Source: Echinococcus granulosus (taxonomy: Eukaryota; Platyhelminthes; Cestoda; Cyclophyllidea; Taeniidae). Taken from it: a DNA stretch of 64,000 bases. The stretch spans positions 1,111,678-1,175,677 of the forward strand of contig NW_020170381.1 of the NCBI RefSeq assembly GCF_000524195.1. Direction: 5' to 3'. A program made the translations under genes and the position numbers. This document shows, one piece after another, positions 49,222 to 61,900 of the stretch; the first letter of the stretch is position 1; the number at the start of each line of letters is the position of its first letter. Below the pieces are notes generated by a model. It was not told the DNA's origin. It searched no databases and was given only the letters and a program-made list of their open reading frames with translations.

Positions 49222-52200
49222 ATGATTACTTGCCTCAGAAAGTGTTCTAAAGAATCCCAATTCTGTTCTGGTGTTCATCTAGATTACACTCTCGAGGAAA
49301 CACTGGAAAGCTTTATTATGGAGAAGCGTCTTACCTCAAAGACCAAGTTAGTTCAAGAAGACGTTACTGACACCAACAACAAAGGTGTAAAAGCAGCCAA
49401 GGTGCTGGAATGCCACCAAAATGTCCAAAGTATAAATCAACAGGACGTAAGTTTCAGTGCAATTATGTGGGGTTTATTAAAATATCCTGAAGGCTAAAAT
49501 TTGTAATGGCAGTAAATCAAGAATAACTGGGTCCCAAAATTAATTATCCTAACTCAATTTTATTAGTTTTGGCTTTTGTAGCGAGTACTATCAAGATTTT
49601 TTGGTCTATGCTGTTTCAACCTTTTCATTTAACGTGCCTATCATGCATTCCTAATGCCATTTCCAGGTGTGTTCTTATGTGTTCCAGAACTCCGATAAAT
49701 TTACGGAGCAAATGAAGCGGCCGTTTTTGCGTAAAAATCAGGGTCGTGGTGCGTGGTGTTCTCGTTTACGTCCTTTGGGAGGGAAAGCAGCCCCTGAACC
49801 TGCATCAAACCCCCCACTTGTTTCCACGGTCAATCAAACCCATAATCCAACAAACTGTGAAGCATTCCAAAGGAAATATGATTGTCAGAACTCTGAAGAA
49901 TGTTCTGGGCAATCAATGGAGTGTAGTGCTTTTATTGCAAAACTCGACGCTTTGAATGGTTTTAACGGTAAAGTATACGACCAAACGGGACTTCAAAATG
50001 ATATAAAGGAGGGCTTGGTTGTGAATGAGGATGCCAAAGCAGACTTTGTTGGTGACGACAGAGAGCTTAAAGAATTTGAGTTTCTCGAACGTTTTACTGA
50101 AAAGCACACATACGTCCATAACAACAGTGAACTTGAAAGAAATCACCTTGGTGGGCGGTCGAGCGGGACAGTTGATGTAACAGCGTCTGTGGGGAAGTCT
50201 GCTTCTCTTCCTGCTCTAGATGAAGATAATTTGCCAAGAAATAGTCGACAATTAGCCGATGGAGACAAATCTAAGGAGGCGTAGGCTGACTTTTTTATTA
50301 TCCAATGTTTTGTTAAGATAAACAAGAAGCTTCCTCGTACCGTACTACTAGACATTATTGTTAGCTGTGCCTGATTTATCATTGCTTCCTACGTTAAGAT
50401 TGTAACTGCAGGATTTTAATCCTTGGGAACGTCTTCAATATACTAAATAGTTCCTGAAAATTTCATGTAGAACGTAGATGGGTCACATATTTGCCTATAT
50501 ACTACTCTTTGAGGTCGAATCCACTTTAAACCCACTTAACAGTGGTGTCTCATGTTTTTTGGATGTCGTTTAATCTTGTAGGACCCATCGCTTCATTTGC
50601 AATCTGCATGCTAACCATATGGATTCGGAGTGTCCCAAACGTCCCCACTGTAAAAGCTACCAATCTTTATCTCAAAACCCCCTTGTCAAGAATGCTCATC
50701 CTGCAATAGAATCAAGTTCTCCTGATTTGGATGACCACGTACCATGGAAGGATGAGGCGAATTTTGAAGCCTCAGTGGGTAAGATTTTGCTGACGGCATA
50801 GTACGAGATGTTATCCGTTCATAAACTTTGGTGATTTAGTTTTTATTTAGATTAATTTATTCCAATTTGAATCTACAAAACGTTGCTGAGATACGTATAT
50901 GTAAAAATTATGCCTATACTTTGTTAATTGATTAAAAAAACCATGTTAGCAACAAAGTACATTCGTTTTCGAAAGATGGCCAGTGCTTTACTCTACGGTA
51001 AAACGTTAGTGTTCATTTGCTTATCAGCCTATCGTCTTAACAGAGTGCCTCATTTAAAGGGTTTTTGCCTATTGAATTGACTGATTTTAATTCCAAAATC
51101 TTTCTTCCTGATTTTTATTTTATAAGATACGAATTCTAGCCGACGACAGCCTCTTCCTAGCGTACGCTTCAACATGCCGACTGACTGTCATCGGCCTAAA
51201 CTTGGGGATAAAAATTCCTTCAATGGCGGCTCGAACTCGGTAATTTATGAAGATTTTTCACAAACACCACCCTTTGTCATTCATCTTAAGAGGCATATTT
51301 TCAGTAAGTGAATTATGAATCCTACGTTTTCTACACGCTGGTAGGTTTGTGCACAGTTATTACGTTGATACATTTCAAAAGTAGACTTTGGAGGCCAGTT
51401 TGTTGTAATTTTTCTTTTCCATGCCATTTCTACATTCGTAAAATTGTTTGCCTTCATCATCATGATAATTTTTAGCAACAGTTATTTATTTATAGTTCGC
51501 TTTTTCCCTTTCTATCAGGGCAGTGACGTTTTTGACCGTCCGTCTCCGTCCACTATCCAAATTTGGATAGCGCGTCTGGAGGCTGAAGTTAATCGTTTCA
51601 ACAGCGAAAACACAGCCTTGGTAAAACTTAAGGCCGAAAGAGAGGAAGTAGGTGACATTGGCGTTTGGACTCTGAGCGCCCTCTGCTGGAGTCAATGATT
51701 ATTTGGTTCCCAGTCATCTCGTGTCTTGGCCTTGTTTAGTCTTCTCACTTAGATGCTAATGTAGTTGTTTGATTTAAAAGAATGAAGTTTGCGAATGCAT
51801 AACGCACACAGTATCCATTTAAATTCGTGATCAATTGTTAAAAATTCTCGACACTGTACATATTTTTCCTTTAAGTTTGCCAATTGATATACGTTTGGTG
51901 GGTATGAAATACAGCCATGTCAAGATATGGTCGTTTTCTCGGTCTTTATTTATGCTTTAAATTGAATATATGGTGCTTCCGGCAAATTAGGCTCTCTCTG
52001 CACTGAAGAAAGAGAAAAAGGAGTTCGAGGAATACAGGGCAACTACGATGAAGGAGTTCGAGACCTTCCGACGGGAGGAGATCATCAAGCTCAAGTACGT
52101 TTGCTAATCCACTAAACTGTTTTTCCCTGACTTCCCGTAAGTTTAGACTTTTGACATAACACTATTAGGACCTTGGGGTGGAATTCCTAATAAGCGACAT

Positions 52201-55200
52201 GAGCCGCCTTTGAAATTGCGCTTGCTTCATGAACAGGTCTCAACGCCAACTAATTCCCTATTATTTTGCTGACCATTTTAAGCTGCTTCAGGTGATTAAT
52301 CGGTCAAAGAGAGCTTCCAGTAATAATCGATCTCTTAACATTTTACCAACATTTTTTAATAAGTATATATCAATTGTGCGTTGGCCCCTATCCGACATCA
52401 GCCCACTTTTTGGCTCGTCTATAGAAAGGACCGAAAGGTGTTATGCGACTACCAAAGGAGTTTGCATTCAATGCCGCAAAAGCGTGATCGTGAAGAAATT
52501 GAGCGACTAAAGCAGCAGGTAGATGTTGGCGTTTAATACTTTCCACAGAAGTCACTTGATTCCATTAACAAAATAACAGAAATTTCCGATTACTATCATC
52601 AGCTCAGATGGACCAACACGATCATAGACCTATATTTTCACAAGAGTTCAATTTGAAGGCCTTGAAAGTTATCTGTTACAGAGACTAATTTTTTGCCTTG
52701 TGTCACAAAATTTTCAAAAATTATTTCATATTCCACCAGTGAGTGCAGTTGCGAGTGAATTAAAAGCACATTTTTCCAATGTAGATTTGTGAGGAGAAGG
52801 CAGAGGCTGCACAACGAGAAATACGTCTCCAGCATCAACTCGGTTGGCAAAAAATACGAATAGAAGAGCTGACTGCTGAAAAAACTGAACTTGTTGAGCG
52901 TATTAAACGGCTGGAACAGGCCCGACTTATGCTGCGGAGCACGGTCGTCGAGGAAAGGGCGAACCAGGCGTTGAAAACTTTAAATCAGTTCCACAAAAAT
53001 GTGATTATATTGGCTGAATTGGGTTTGTCAAAACTGTGATGCTTCATCGCATTTTTTCAAACTGAAACCACAAAGCTCATCAATGACTAATCGATACGTG
53101 TTCGTGAACATTCCATTAAAATCTGTGACGATATGCCTCCCACCGCATGCATTAAGTTTTGCTGCTGTGGCTTTGGTTTGCATTGCTCTATCGCTGTCAT
53201 GAGGTATCAGTAATGCTGTAACAAATATGTTCCTCACAACTTGCAACCTAGTTTGCATATTTAGTTTTGAGTATTCTTAATTGCGGTTTTCGATTAGCTA
53301 TTTAAGTACTCTCCCTTCCTGAATGTTCATGTCTTACATAAATATTACTAATTCATCACTAATTTTTAGGTTTGTACAATGCCGATTTATAATTTAAGAT
53401 GTGTTATGGGTTCTTTTTTTTCTCCCATGGCTCTAAGAGTCAGAACCGGCTCAGTTCTGTTCCACAGGTCATTGGCATCAGTTCGCACGCCAAGACCCTG
53501 GAGGACTCGCTAAACGGTGAGATGGCGAAGGCGCGAGCAGATTCTGCCGGTACAAACTCTGAAAGGCTTGTCGCTATGCCCTCGGAACCATCCCCCTCCA
53601 GATCCACCGGTGCGTATTTGGCTAAAGGAGCCATGAAGGAGTCACCCAGATCGCCGTCTGCCTGCGTTTTTCCTCACCCCCCTACTAGTATTGCTACAGG
53701 CTTGTCCCAGCAGGGAGCACGGACATCCTCGGATATTTTGGAATTCTGCAGAGAAGATACCAATACAAAGTGAGCCAATTTATTGCGATATTGGTGTTGC
53801 GCTTCCATTTTTATGCAGTCGTCTTTTTTTTCTTTGTGTTTGGGATTTAGTCAATTGTGTCGTCCGTTACGTGCGGCTCCAGATCGGAATCGTGGACCCG
53901 TCATTCACGAAGTTTATCATCCAGACGGTTCTGTAAGCTCTCAAATGTATTTTTATCAAACTTAGTTCTTTGATGTGCAGTCAACACATTTGCTTATGAT
54001 TTTTATTCCTGTCTCACTATATCTTAGTTTACAATTGTAACCGTATACAATAAATATGCTGTTGCCTATTAGAGAAGTTTTATGCAAGATTTTCCCTAAC
54101 CGCATACTTCATTTAGTGCCATTAGAAATTCTTCTAGAAGCAAAATTATCACACAAAACTTTGTAAACCAGTCCTCAATAATGCCAACTTAGCTGAATTC
54201 ATGAATCTGCGTTGTTTTGATGCAAAAATATTGACGTTACTTCGTTGATCCGGTTCCATGGTATGAGCTCTTCTGTTAGAGAGAGTGTTTACTAATCTAT
54301 GTTAACCTTTTCTAAATAGTTGTTGTACAATCGCATTATCATGATTTTAGTTGGAAAGGCTGTATCGTGACAGTTCAAGGGCAAGGGTGTATGGTAATGG
54401 TACAACGAAAGAAATTTGCCCCGATGGGGTCTTGTCAGAGGTTTGTCCCTCCAACAGTGATGCCAAGCAGACACTGGAAGATGGTACAATCGTAAGTGAC
54501 TGTAATTTACTTCTTGATGCAGTAATTCTCAATTCATTGTAAATCTAGGCGAACTATGTTCCCCATTATCTGTTATGTGAATCCTTCATAGAATTTTGTA
54601 GCGATGACTTCACAGCCCGTAACTAGTTATTTCGATAGTTTTCCACTCAAATTAATTTTTAAAAAAATGTTCCAAACATTTGCATACCACTAGTTATACA
54701 ACTATGCATCCGACGGTGCAGTAAAAAGTACACTTCCTGACGGGGCCAAAGAAATTGTCTACAAGGAGTAAGTACTGCCAATGTAATTAATTTTGGATTT
54801 GTGTGCAATCAAATTTTGCAGTCGATTATCAAGGACAAATTCAAAACAAGTGATGTGGAAATTTGAGTCACAAGTACCACACCTCATCATAACACATTCC
54901 TACACAAAATTCTGATTTCATTGGCCGATAATGACCCAAGACGAATCGATACCCAGCTGACACCTCTCCATCTTGAATCAGGCAGTTAGGGAACAATGCA
55001 AAAACACGAACACTAGGGGCGGTGAAGGTACCTGAAATTGCAACAAAAACGTGGTTGTTATTTGATCAATGTGATAGTCATCCGGAGAACGCAAACTATA
55101 ATATGCATTCATAATCCTTATTTAGTCAACATCACGGCCAGGATTAATAAAGTTTGGAGCTAATTCAATTTCTCATTTTAACAAAGGATATATGGTGTTT

Positions 55201-55879
55201 AGCCGTTTTCATTGGAGAGTGTTTCGTATAATAATGAGAGGAATCAAGTAAACTATCCTAGGCAAGTGCCTTTGATGTCTAAGCTGTCAAATTATCTGGT
55301 CCAAGTTTGTGCAGCCGTTCATTCTCAGCCTCAAGAGTCGCACAACTCTTGTAGCCCTGCTCACTATAGGACAGTCGCCACCCAGTCGGTGGTTGTGGGG
55401 GAGTCCAACCTTCCTGATGGAATGTCGGTCCAGATATTTTTAAACGGCGACAAGATCATCAGCCTACCCAATGGCCAGAAGGAGTTCCATTGCGCAAAGT
55501 TTAAGGTAGGTATTCGCATTGTCTCAAGCTCTTGTTGGCTACATCATTTTTAAATATTGCGCATAACAGAAATTTGAGTTTTTATTTCATCCCCACTCCA
55601 TCATCTTGAGGTCGCTGCACTTAATAATCACTTTTGAGAAGACTTTTCGTGCCAGTGCCGTGTTCGTTTGTGCCTCTGATTGAAATTTAATAGAGACGAA
55701 TCTACCCAGACGGTACGGTAAAGACGGTGTTCAAGGATGGCCGGCAAGAGACCCGTTACGCATCGGGTCGAATTCGCATAAAAGATAACGAAGGGAATCT
55801 CCTGGTGGATACCCGAATAGCGCCAGTGTCTCGAAGTGCTGTCGCTGACTTAGCACCCCTTCTTGGGCCATCTCAATAA
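49222..55879 (+). CDS. CENPJ: Centromere protein J / CPAP / SAS-4 centriole assembly scaffold, fourteen exons
   Basis: Exons are 49222-49446, 49667-50280, 50582-50778, 51127-51239, 51519-51647, 51991-52094, 52425-52518, 52785-53000, 53438-53769, 53851-53932, 54351-54491, 54694-54767, 55220-55505 and 55694-55879, giving 930 residues. CPAP builds the centriole wall and controls microtubule length; its N-terminal region binds tubulin and its C-terminal G-box binds [17 protein letters not shown] resembles the KPFLKKGEG motif of the tubulin-binding region. A coiled coil follows ([20 protein letters not shown], then [14 protein letters not shown] and [14 protein letters not shown], matching the KERKVFEKY and KKEREEIQTLKQQ blocks). 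The end is a TCP10_C/G-box domain of repeated PDG/NG beta strands, including [28 protein letters not shown] and [16 protein letters not shown]. The start (49222) and the joins at 53000 (weak GTGATT donor) and 55220 are less certain. It is shorter than human CPAP (1338 residues). Confidence 0.92.
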
Positions 55880-55880
55880 A
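55875..55880 (+). promoter_or_regulatory. AATAAA overlapping the CENPJ stop codon
   Basis: The CENPJ stop TAA (55877-55879) lies inside an AATAAA hexamer. If used, it would give a 3' UTR of only about 20-30 nt. No other canonical hexamer is seen in the next 150 nt, but use of this one is not proven. Confidence 0.4.
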
Positions 55881-58108
55881 TTACCCGATAGTTATGTATA
55901 ATTGTCACATTTATTAGGAGTTATTTTGTCCATAAAAACTTGGGGCTTATTTTATCCACCACGAATGCTTTACTGCTTTGTAATGCTCTTTTTTGAAATT
56001 ATTGTCCAATGCTATCCGTTTCCACTGTTACGACCCTTAACAGCTCCATCTGTACCAATTATTTACTATTAACAAGAAATTTATGTCCAATGCCTCAGAT
56101 AAACCTGCTTAATTTTCGAGGGAGTGTTATCAAAGGGTACCACTGTGGACCTTAAGGTAGCACAGCTTTCGTGCTTTGGCCTCCAGGTCCGTAAAAAGAT
56201 CTTGACCGCTACAGTCCAGATGTTTCAGCTAATGCGATATTAACTGTTTATATCTGGTTTCTTTACCAGTCTAGCTTATTTCATAATCATATGTGCTACC
56301 TATGTGCAAGGTGAAGTTTCAAATTCGAAAATAGGGAGAATGCAGGAGTGTGGCTAGAGCTAATAGCAATCATTGTTGCCTTCACTCAACAGGCCATGAC
56401 GTGGTTAGCGTCACAGCTCAGTGTGCGCACCGTTTTTGTGGCCTTGTTGTTATGGCAATCAACGAGAGCACGAGTGAGTCATCCCGATGGGGCGGCGCCT
56501 GGAGGATGTGAGTGAGGTGGGGCTGGTTCTTGAGTGTGTTCGAAAGGCACGATCAATTGATTCATCACCTGGTCTACGTACACGCGCGCGTCGCGTGGCT
56601 CAGTTCCCTGCTTTATGGTTATGTAGCAAGTCCGCCAGTGTACACCTTCGCGTTAAGAATAGCGTGACGTTATGCGGCCAAATTTTAAGCCAGTCCAATT
56701 GTTAGTAGGCGCGGTTTGCGATGCGTTTGAGTTTACATATGTTTGAAGCATTGCTGCCAAAGAGCGAATTCCTGTGGCAACTCTATCTATCGAGCGGAGA
56801 TAAATAAACTATTCTCTCGAAAAAGAGAGTATTTTGAGAAGAGCAGCTCGAAATGCACAAATGGATGCATGAGGGGGTCGCTCCTAACTCGGAGTCTATC
56901 TGAAGTCATTTTTATTGTCTTGGTTGGAATTTCTGCATTGTTGTGGTTTCCCGCTTTTATTTGTCGGAAGAATCTGGGAATGAGCCATCTAATGTTTTAA
57001 ATTAAGGTTATAGGTTGTGTCGCTGATGCTACCAAAGGTTCGATTCCTTTCCCCATATTTGGGTATAGATGGAAGAAATATGGAAGGTTTTTTGGTAGAA
57101 GTGCTGGCATTCACAAAGTTTGAACAACTTTTAATGGGTGAAAACAGCGGAAAAAAGCTTTCCATTCACAGCTGCAGGAAGTCGTACCACAAAACGTGGA
57201 CCGGGAATTCTTGATGCGTTTCGCGTAAGCCCAATCGATCAGTGACACTTCTTACTGAAGAAAGTTTCTTCACTTGGGTTTCAAAAGGGAATTGGTATTT
57301 GTACACGGACTGGGTAAGACATCCCTGACATACTTCCGCCAGAGGTGCTGCTCGTGCTCCACTAATGTGAAGAGATTGGGGCCTTGAATGGAATGCCTCA
57401 ATATCGTTTTCGGCGATGTGTGATTTAGCCAGAACCATTGCTGTAGTGGAATGCGGTCCACACTGAAAACGGTTGTCTCATGAGCGCCGCCGACGACATT
57501 TGAACTCAACTTTTTACTGTTCAATTGGATTGAAGAGGGCATGTGAAGTAAATTAAGTCAAATTGTTAATGTCAAATATTGGTGACAAGTTTAGCATCAA
57601 TAAACCGGCTTGCAAGGACGTAGCAAATGTAATTGTTTGAGTAAACGAAAAAGTTAGTTGCCTGGGTCTTTACTGAAAACCTTCATACATAGGGGAGGGG
57701 GTCGGGGGATCGGTTGATGTTGCATTCTCTTAATCTGAATAAAGGTTTAGTAGCGCGTATTTACTACTGAATTAACGAATGTCAAAACTGAAAAATGAGT
57801 TCAAGATGAGAATCTGATTGCCTTTTTATCTTCACCTAAAGGAGTGCCTCTTTCAATGTAGGGACGACACCCGAATCCAAGTAGTGGGCAAAAATTTAAC
57901 CTGCACAGTGACCTCGAAACCCAAAAATACCTAGACAGTATATTAAATATTAAAAACTTTATACATTATACATACATATGGAGTAATACCTTGGTTGTCT
58001 AACTCCTGGACTTTATAATGGGCCACGTTGTGTCTGGGTTATCGTATCATCACCGAGTGGGATGGTCTTCGGGCCATGCCAGTAGCCTTAACTTTTTTGG
58101 AAGTTAAA

Positions 58109-58111
<3 letters not shown>

Positions 58112-58157
<46 letters not shown>

Positions 58158-58260
58158 TACNNNNNNNNNNNNNNNNNNNNNNNNNNNNNNNNNNNNNNNN
58201 NNNNNNNNNNNNNNNNNNNNNNNNNNNNNNNNNNNNNNNNNNNNNNNNNNNNNNNNNNNN

Positions 58261-58304
<44 letters not shown>
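58112..58304. repeat. (AT)n microsatellite interrupted by gap
   Basis: About 44 bp of pure AT repeat ends at 58155 and about 44 bp resumes at 58261, with 100 N between. The gap is most likely an unresolved longer AT tract. Confidence 0.95.
58161..58260. other. Assembly gap (100 N)
   Basis: One hundred unknown bases sit inside the AT dinucleotide tract. The true length is unknown. Confidence 0.99.
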
Positions 58305-58306
<2 letters not shown>

Positions 58307-58360
58307 TCCAAGTATTGTCTTCTTTTGTCTACAGGGGAATCACAGGGACCTACGATACTG

Positions 58361-58562
58361 TAGCGTCCTGAGACTCCCTGAAGACGAAAGAAGACGAAAT
58401 ACTCGGGCAGAATATATATATTCAGCACGGAGAAGGTGTCCGGGCTATTGGCATGGCCCAAAAGGCCAGCTCACCCAGCCGGGTACGAGGGGGCTAATTC
58501 AAAGTACAAAAGTCGCGCCTCACCAAAACCGAAGGATAAACCACTATCGTATTACAATACTG
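58361..58562 (+). repeat. Dispersed repeat family A, copy 4 (most complete)
   Basis: It aligns over its whole length with 3185-3384, including GAGACTCCCTGAAGAC, AATACTCGGGCAGAATA, GGAGAAGGTGTC, GGGCTATTGGCATGGCCC and CCGTATTACAATA-like ends. It encodes no protein. Confidence 0.85.
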
Positions 58563-58932
58563 TGTTAATATCCATCTAGGGTAAATATACTGATAAAGTT
58601 GTTTTATAGTAATCTCACAGCCCTTAACTTTGCAAATATACCCTTTAGCATAATCTGACTTGTTTTTTTGTTAACAAATTGTGCATGAACACGGGTAATT
58701 AATCTATCCAGTAGTCTTTTTATCCATGCTCATATTTGGGGAGATTTAATAAGCTGTAAGATGTAAATAGCAAGCAATTAATATTACAAGTAAAAAAATT
58801 AAATACAGTTTATTATTCTTTACGCGTTAATTTATCCGCATATTTATGATAAGTGTGCTTTTAACGAGTCAACTGCGAGGCGGGTGGTTCGAGTTCCCGT
58901 TTCTCGTGCTTCGGTGGGTTACTTTCGTGAAA

Positions 58933-61900
58933 ATGTCAAATAGCCTTGAATCACTTCCTCAGACATCTTACTTAAGTCTGGCCAGGAATTTGGTTGGATG
59001 TAATGATTGGATTCAGGTATGTATTCCAAGTGGCACACCCCACACTGTGTACAAACCAAATCAATAATCATGGAGTGTACTTGATATGATTTTATCATTT
59101 TTTAGATCTCGCGCTTATGCGCCCTGTGCTTGCCAAATGATTTTAAGACAGGTTTCATCCTTGATGGTGATCGACAATGTGCTCTTGTCAGTCTAGGGAT
59201 ATATCTTATTGAGTCAGATCTCAACGTAATGTGTGATTAGACTGTCTTACCTACCACTAGTTCATTGATAAGATTTTGCCGTTATTATTGAGTGCTCAAA
59301 AGGTGCTTGTAAAGTGTTCTATGCCTTCCACAGAGATTCAGTCAAAAAAATCTGAGCGTAAGTCATCTGATGTTTAATCTTCCCCTATTTAGGTTTGCCC
59401 GATGCGGAGTGCTTTGCATTTTGCCTATCAAGTACACTTACGCAGGTGGCCGTCCGTTACCCACCATCTTTTGATAAGGTTATTCTTTCATGGCTATCTT
59501 ATACCACCAGCTCGAGAAACTATTCTATCAACCCAGCCTATGGTTTTACTGTATGCCCAATCGAGCCCCTTTCAACTGTTTTTAGAAGTGTTTATCACAT
59601 ACACTCGTTTTTTTTTTCACTAAGAAGACATGCGCACGCTAATTTATGGATCTGATGCCCTTATTTTTACTAGCATAACTAATATTTTTGCGTCGGCATT
59701 ATGTAGGAACCCAGTTTGGCTGGATCTTGTCATTTATCATGTGGTGGCAAATATCTCGGTTTCAAATAACTTGCTTTACTGTACATCGTGCTGCCTTTAG
59801 ATTATAACGACAATTTTGGAATCCGCTCAAAGTTTAATCTCAGCTCTCGAAGACAACTATCAACAGTTAATTGAACCTTTCCAAACTTTGACGAATTTGA
59901 TTCTTCAAAAAATCGGTGGCGTTTCTCCTGTGCCAACGCCTGAATCTTCTTTGTTGAATAGCGCTCAATGGGCTTGCATTGATCGCGTGTGTCTGTTCCT
60001 GGCGCCTTCTCTGTTGGGTCTTTTGCGCGGACTTGGCCGGGCATTCAATCCTAGCAGTTGTTATCCCAGTATTGTCTCGGCTCTCTTCCCATCCACATCG
60101 GGTAGCCCAAGACGATGTGGTAACATAATGAATCAGCCAAATTTCGACCAAATTAGGAGATTTTTTCCGGATTTTCGGTCAATAATTCCACAGTCGCTTG
60201 CTAATAAGTTGGGACGGAACAAAACTAACCACGAATGTGAGCTAATATCTAGGCTCATTTTTTCCGTCATATTCACTTCATTGCCCTTTGCATGTGTTTT
60301 AGTTGACCCAAATCAAACTTTTTCTGTGATTGAGTAATTGCGATACTTATTTTGGTTGGTCTTCTATTATCAATTGTTAAAAGGTATTTTCATTTGTTAA
60401 CGCCGCTTATTCGTTTTTACTAAACACAGTTTTCAGTCATGCCTACCTTTTAGCTGGATTCCTTAATGGATTGTCCAAATTTTATAAATACGCGAATGCC
60501 TGTTATCGATTCCAGTTTGATTAATTACGCAGCCTCTAAAAAGTGCTGTACCTCTCTTATCACTTACAACAAGTGTGGTAAATTCTTGCTTGCTTGTAAG
60601 CGATTACTGAAAATTGTGTATATATCTCCTATAAGTCCTAAGCAATCCTCAATCAACCTGCGAGGCCTGTGGTAAGCTTCGACCAACAGAAGAGGGGGAT
60701 GCTCTGGAAGAAGAGGCATCAATCTCGGAGACCGTTTGTTCGGCCGGAAAGCGGTGTTCCTTCACCCACAGGAATGGTGCTGCATCCTGTGTGGGGAGCG
60801 GTCGTTGCTGGTTAAGTTGTAAGGGCAGTGAATATCTGCTGTGCAGTATCGGTTCCGTCTACGGTAGTCGATTGCCTCACCGAGCTGTCCTCAATCCTGA
60901 TGAGGAGGACGACTGTGCAGATCTCGATATGGTTACTTTTTCGACTAGTCATATGAAAGCCATTCTGAAGATGGTAAGTAATTACTGAATGAAGCACTGA
61001 TTGTACTGCAAATGCCTGCTACTGCTTAGACTAGTCAATTTCATTAATTTTGCACTTCAGGCCACGGTTTTTCTTCAAGAACGTCTTATTAAATGGCTTG
61101 ACGCATTAGCAGCCCTTTTCTGGCAGGTAAGTAAATAGCATTCACTTAGAGAAAACTTGCGGACCTCAAAGAGTTTGGCTATTGTTAATTGCGCATGCAA
61201 TCAGTGGTGAATAGTTGATGTCGATGGTTTTAATTACGACGGAAATGTGAATTTAAATTCATGGCTGCGATTTTCATGTAGCGTAAACATTATCGTCGGT
61301 CAAAAGGATGAAATTATTTTTTTCAAACGCTTAGAAGTCATGCAATTCTAAAAGTGTTTATGGATGTCAAACTGCAGTTTTAGACTGGAGCAAATACGTT
61401 TGTTCTCTTAAATCCCTACTTAAGTGCAAACGCCTTATTGAGATTACGGCTACTTAGTTTCGTTGACATTAAACGAAAGGATATAAGTTACCATGACATC
61501 AATGCCTTAAGTTCCTAAATATTCCTTTGTAGCATCGCCAGCGAGGAAGCGCTTATCCCTATCGCTCTTTTAGCAGTTGTTTTCGGCTCTGCTACCTCCT
61601 TCTTTTCCGTGATATTTTACGAAATAAGAAACAAAGTAAGCTTTCAGCTAATTAGTACATCACTTTTCTGCCTTTTTCTATTAAATAGAGTGCTTTTTAT
61701 TTCTTTCGTAGAATTTACCGAAAAATTAGTGTCTACTGTTCAATCGATAATTGAGGATATTTACTCCACGTGCTACGTTGAGCAGGTAAATTTGCCTGCT
61801 GAAATAGCATCCCAAGTGGCTCGACGTTCAGCAACCTTGGCCCATCCTCGGGATATATATCGGGGATGGGGTCCCGAAGGTTCTCTTAAGGCCTCATTAG

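Larger units (their letters stand above)
58047..58330. repeat. Left arm of fold-back element, with AT tract
   Basis: TGGTCTTCGGGCCATGCCAG (58063) is an imperfect inverted partner of TTGGCATGGCCCAAAAGGCC (about 58450). AGTATTGTCTTCTTTTGTC (about 58312) is inverted relative to GACGAAAGAAGACGAAATAC (about 58385). Nested inverted pairs around an AT microsatellite suggest a fold-back, non-autonomous element that includes family A copy 4. Confidence 0.65.
55880..58932. other. Spacer CENPJ-PI4KA with microsatellite, gap and fold-back repeat
   Basis: No gene is supported. Overlapping minus frames at 57166-57542 and plus frames at 56487-57214 have no domain. The right half contains the arms of the family A fold-back, an AT dinucleotide tract and a 100-N gap. 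A GC-rich patch near 56460-56640 resembles those in the gene desert in composition. Confidence 0.5.

Noticed and set aside
58028..58461. Long frames across the AT microsatellite and gap
   Set aside because: They consist of Ile-Tyr repeats from the AT tract plus unknown bases and are not coding.
58888..58900. B-box-like GGTTCGAGTTCC just before the PI4KA start
   Set aside because: The upstream sequence cannot fold as a tRNA and has no A box; it is most likely chance in the 5' UTR.
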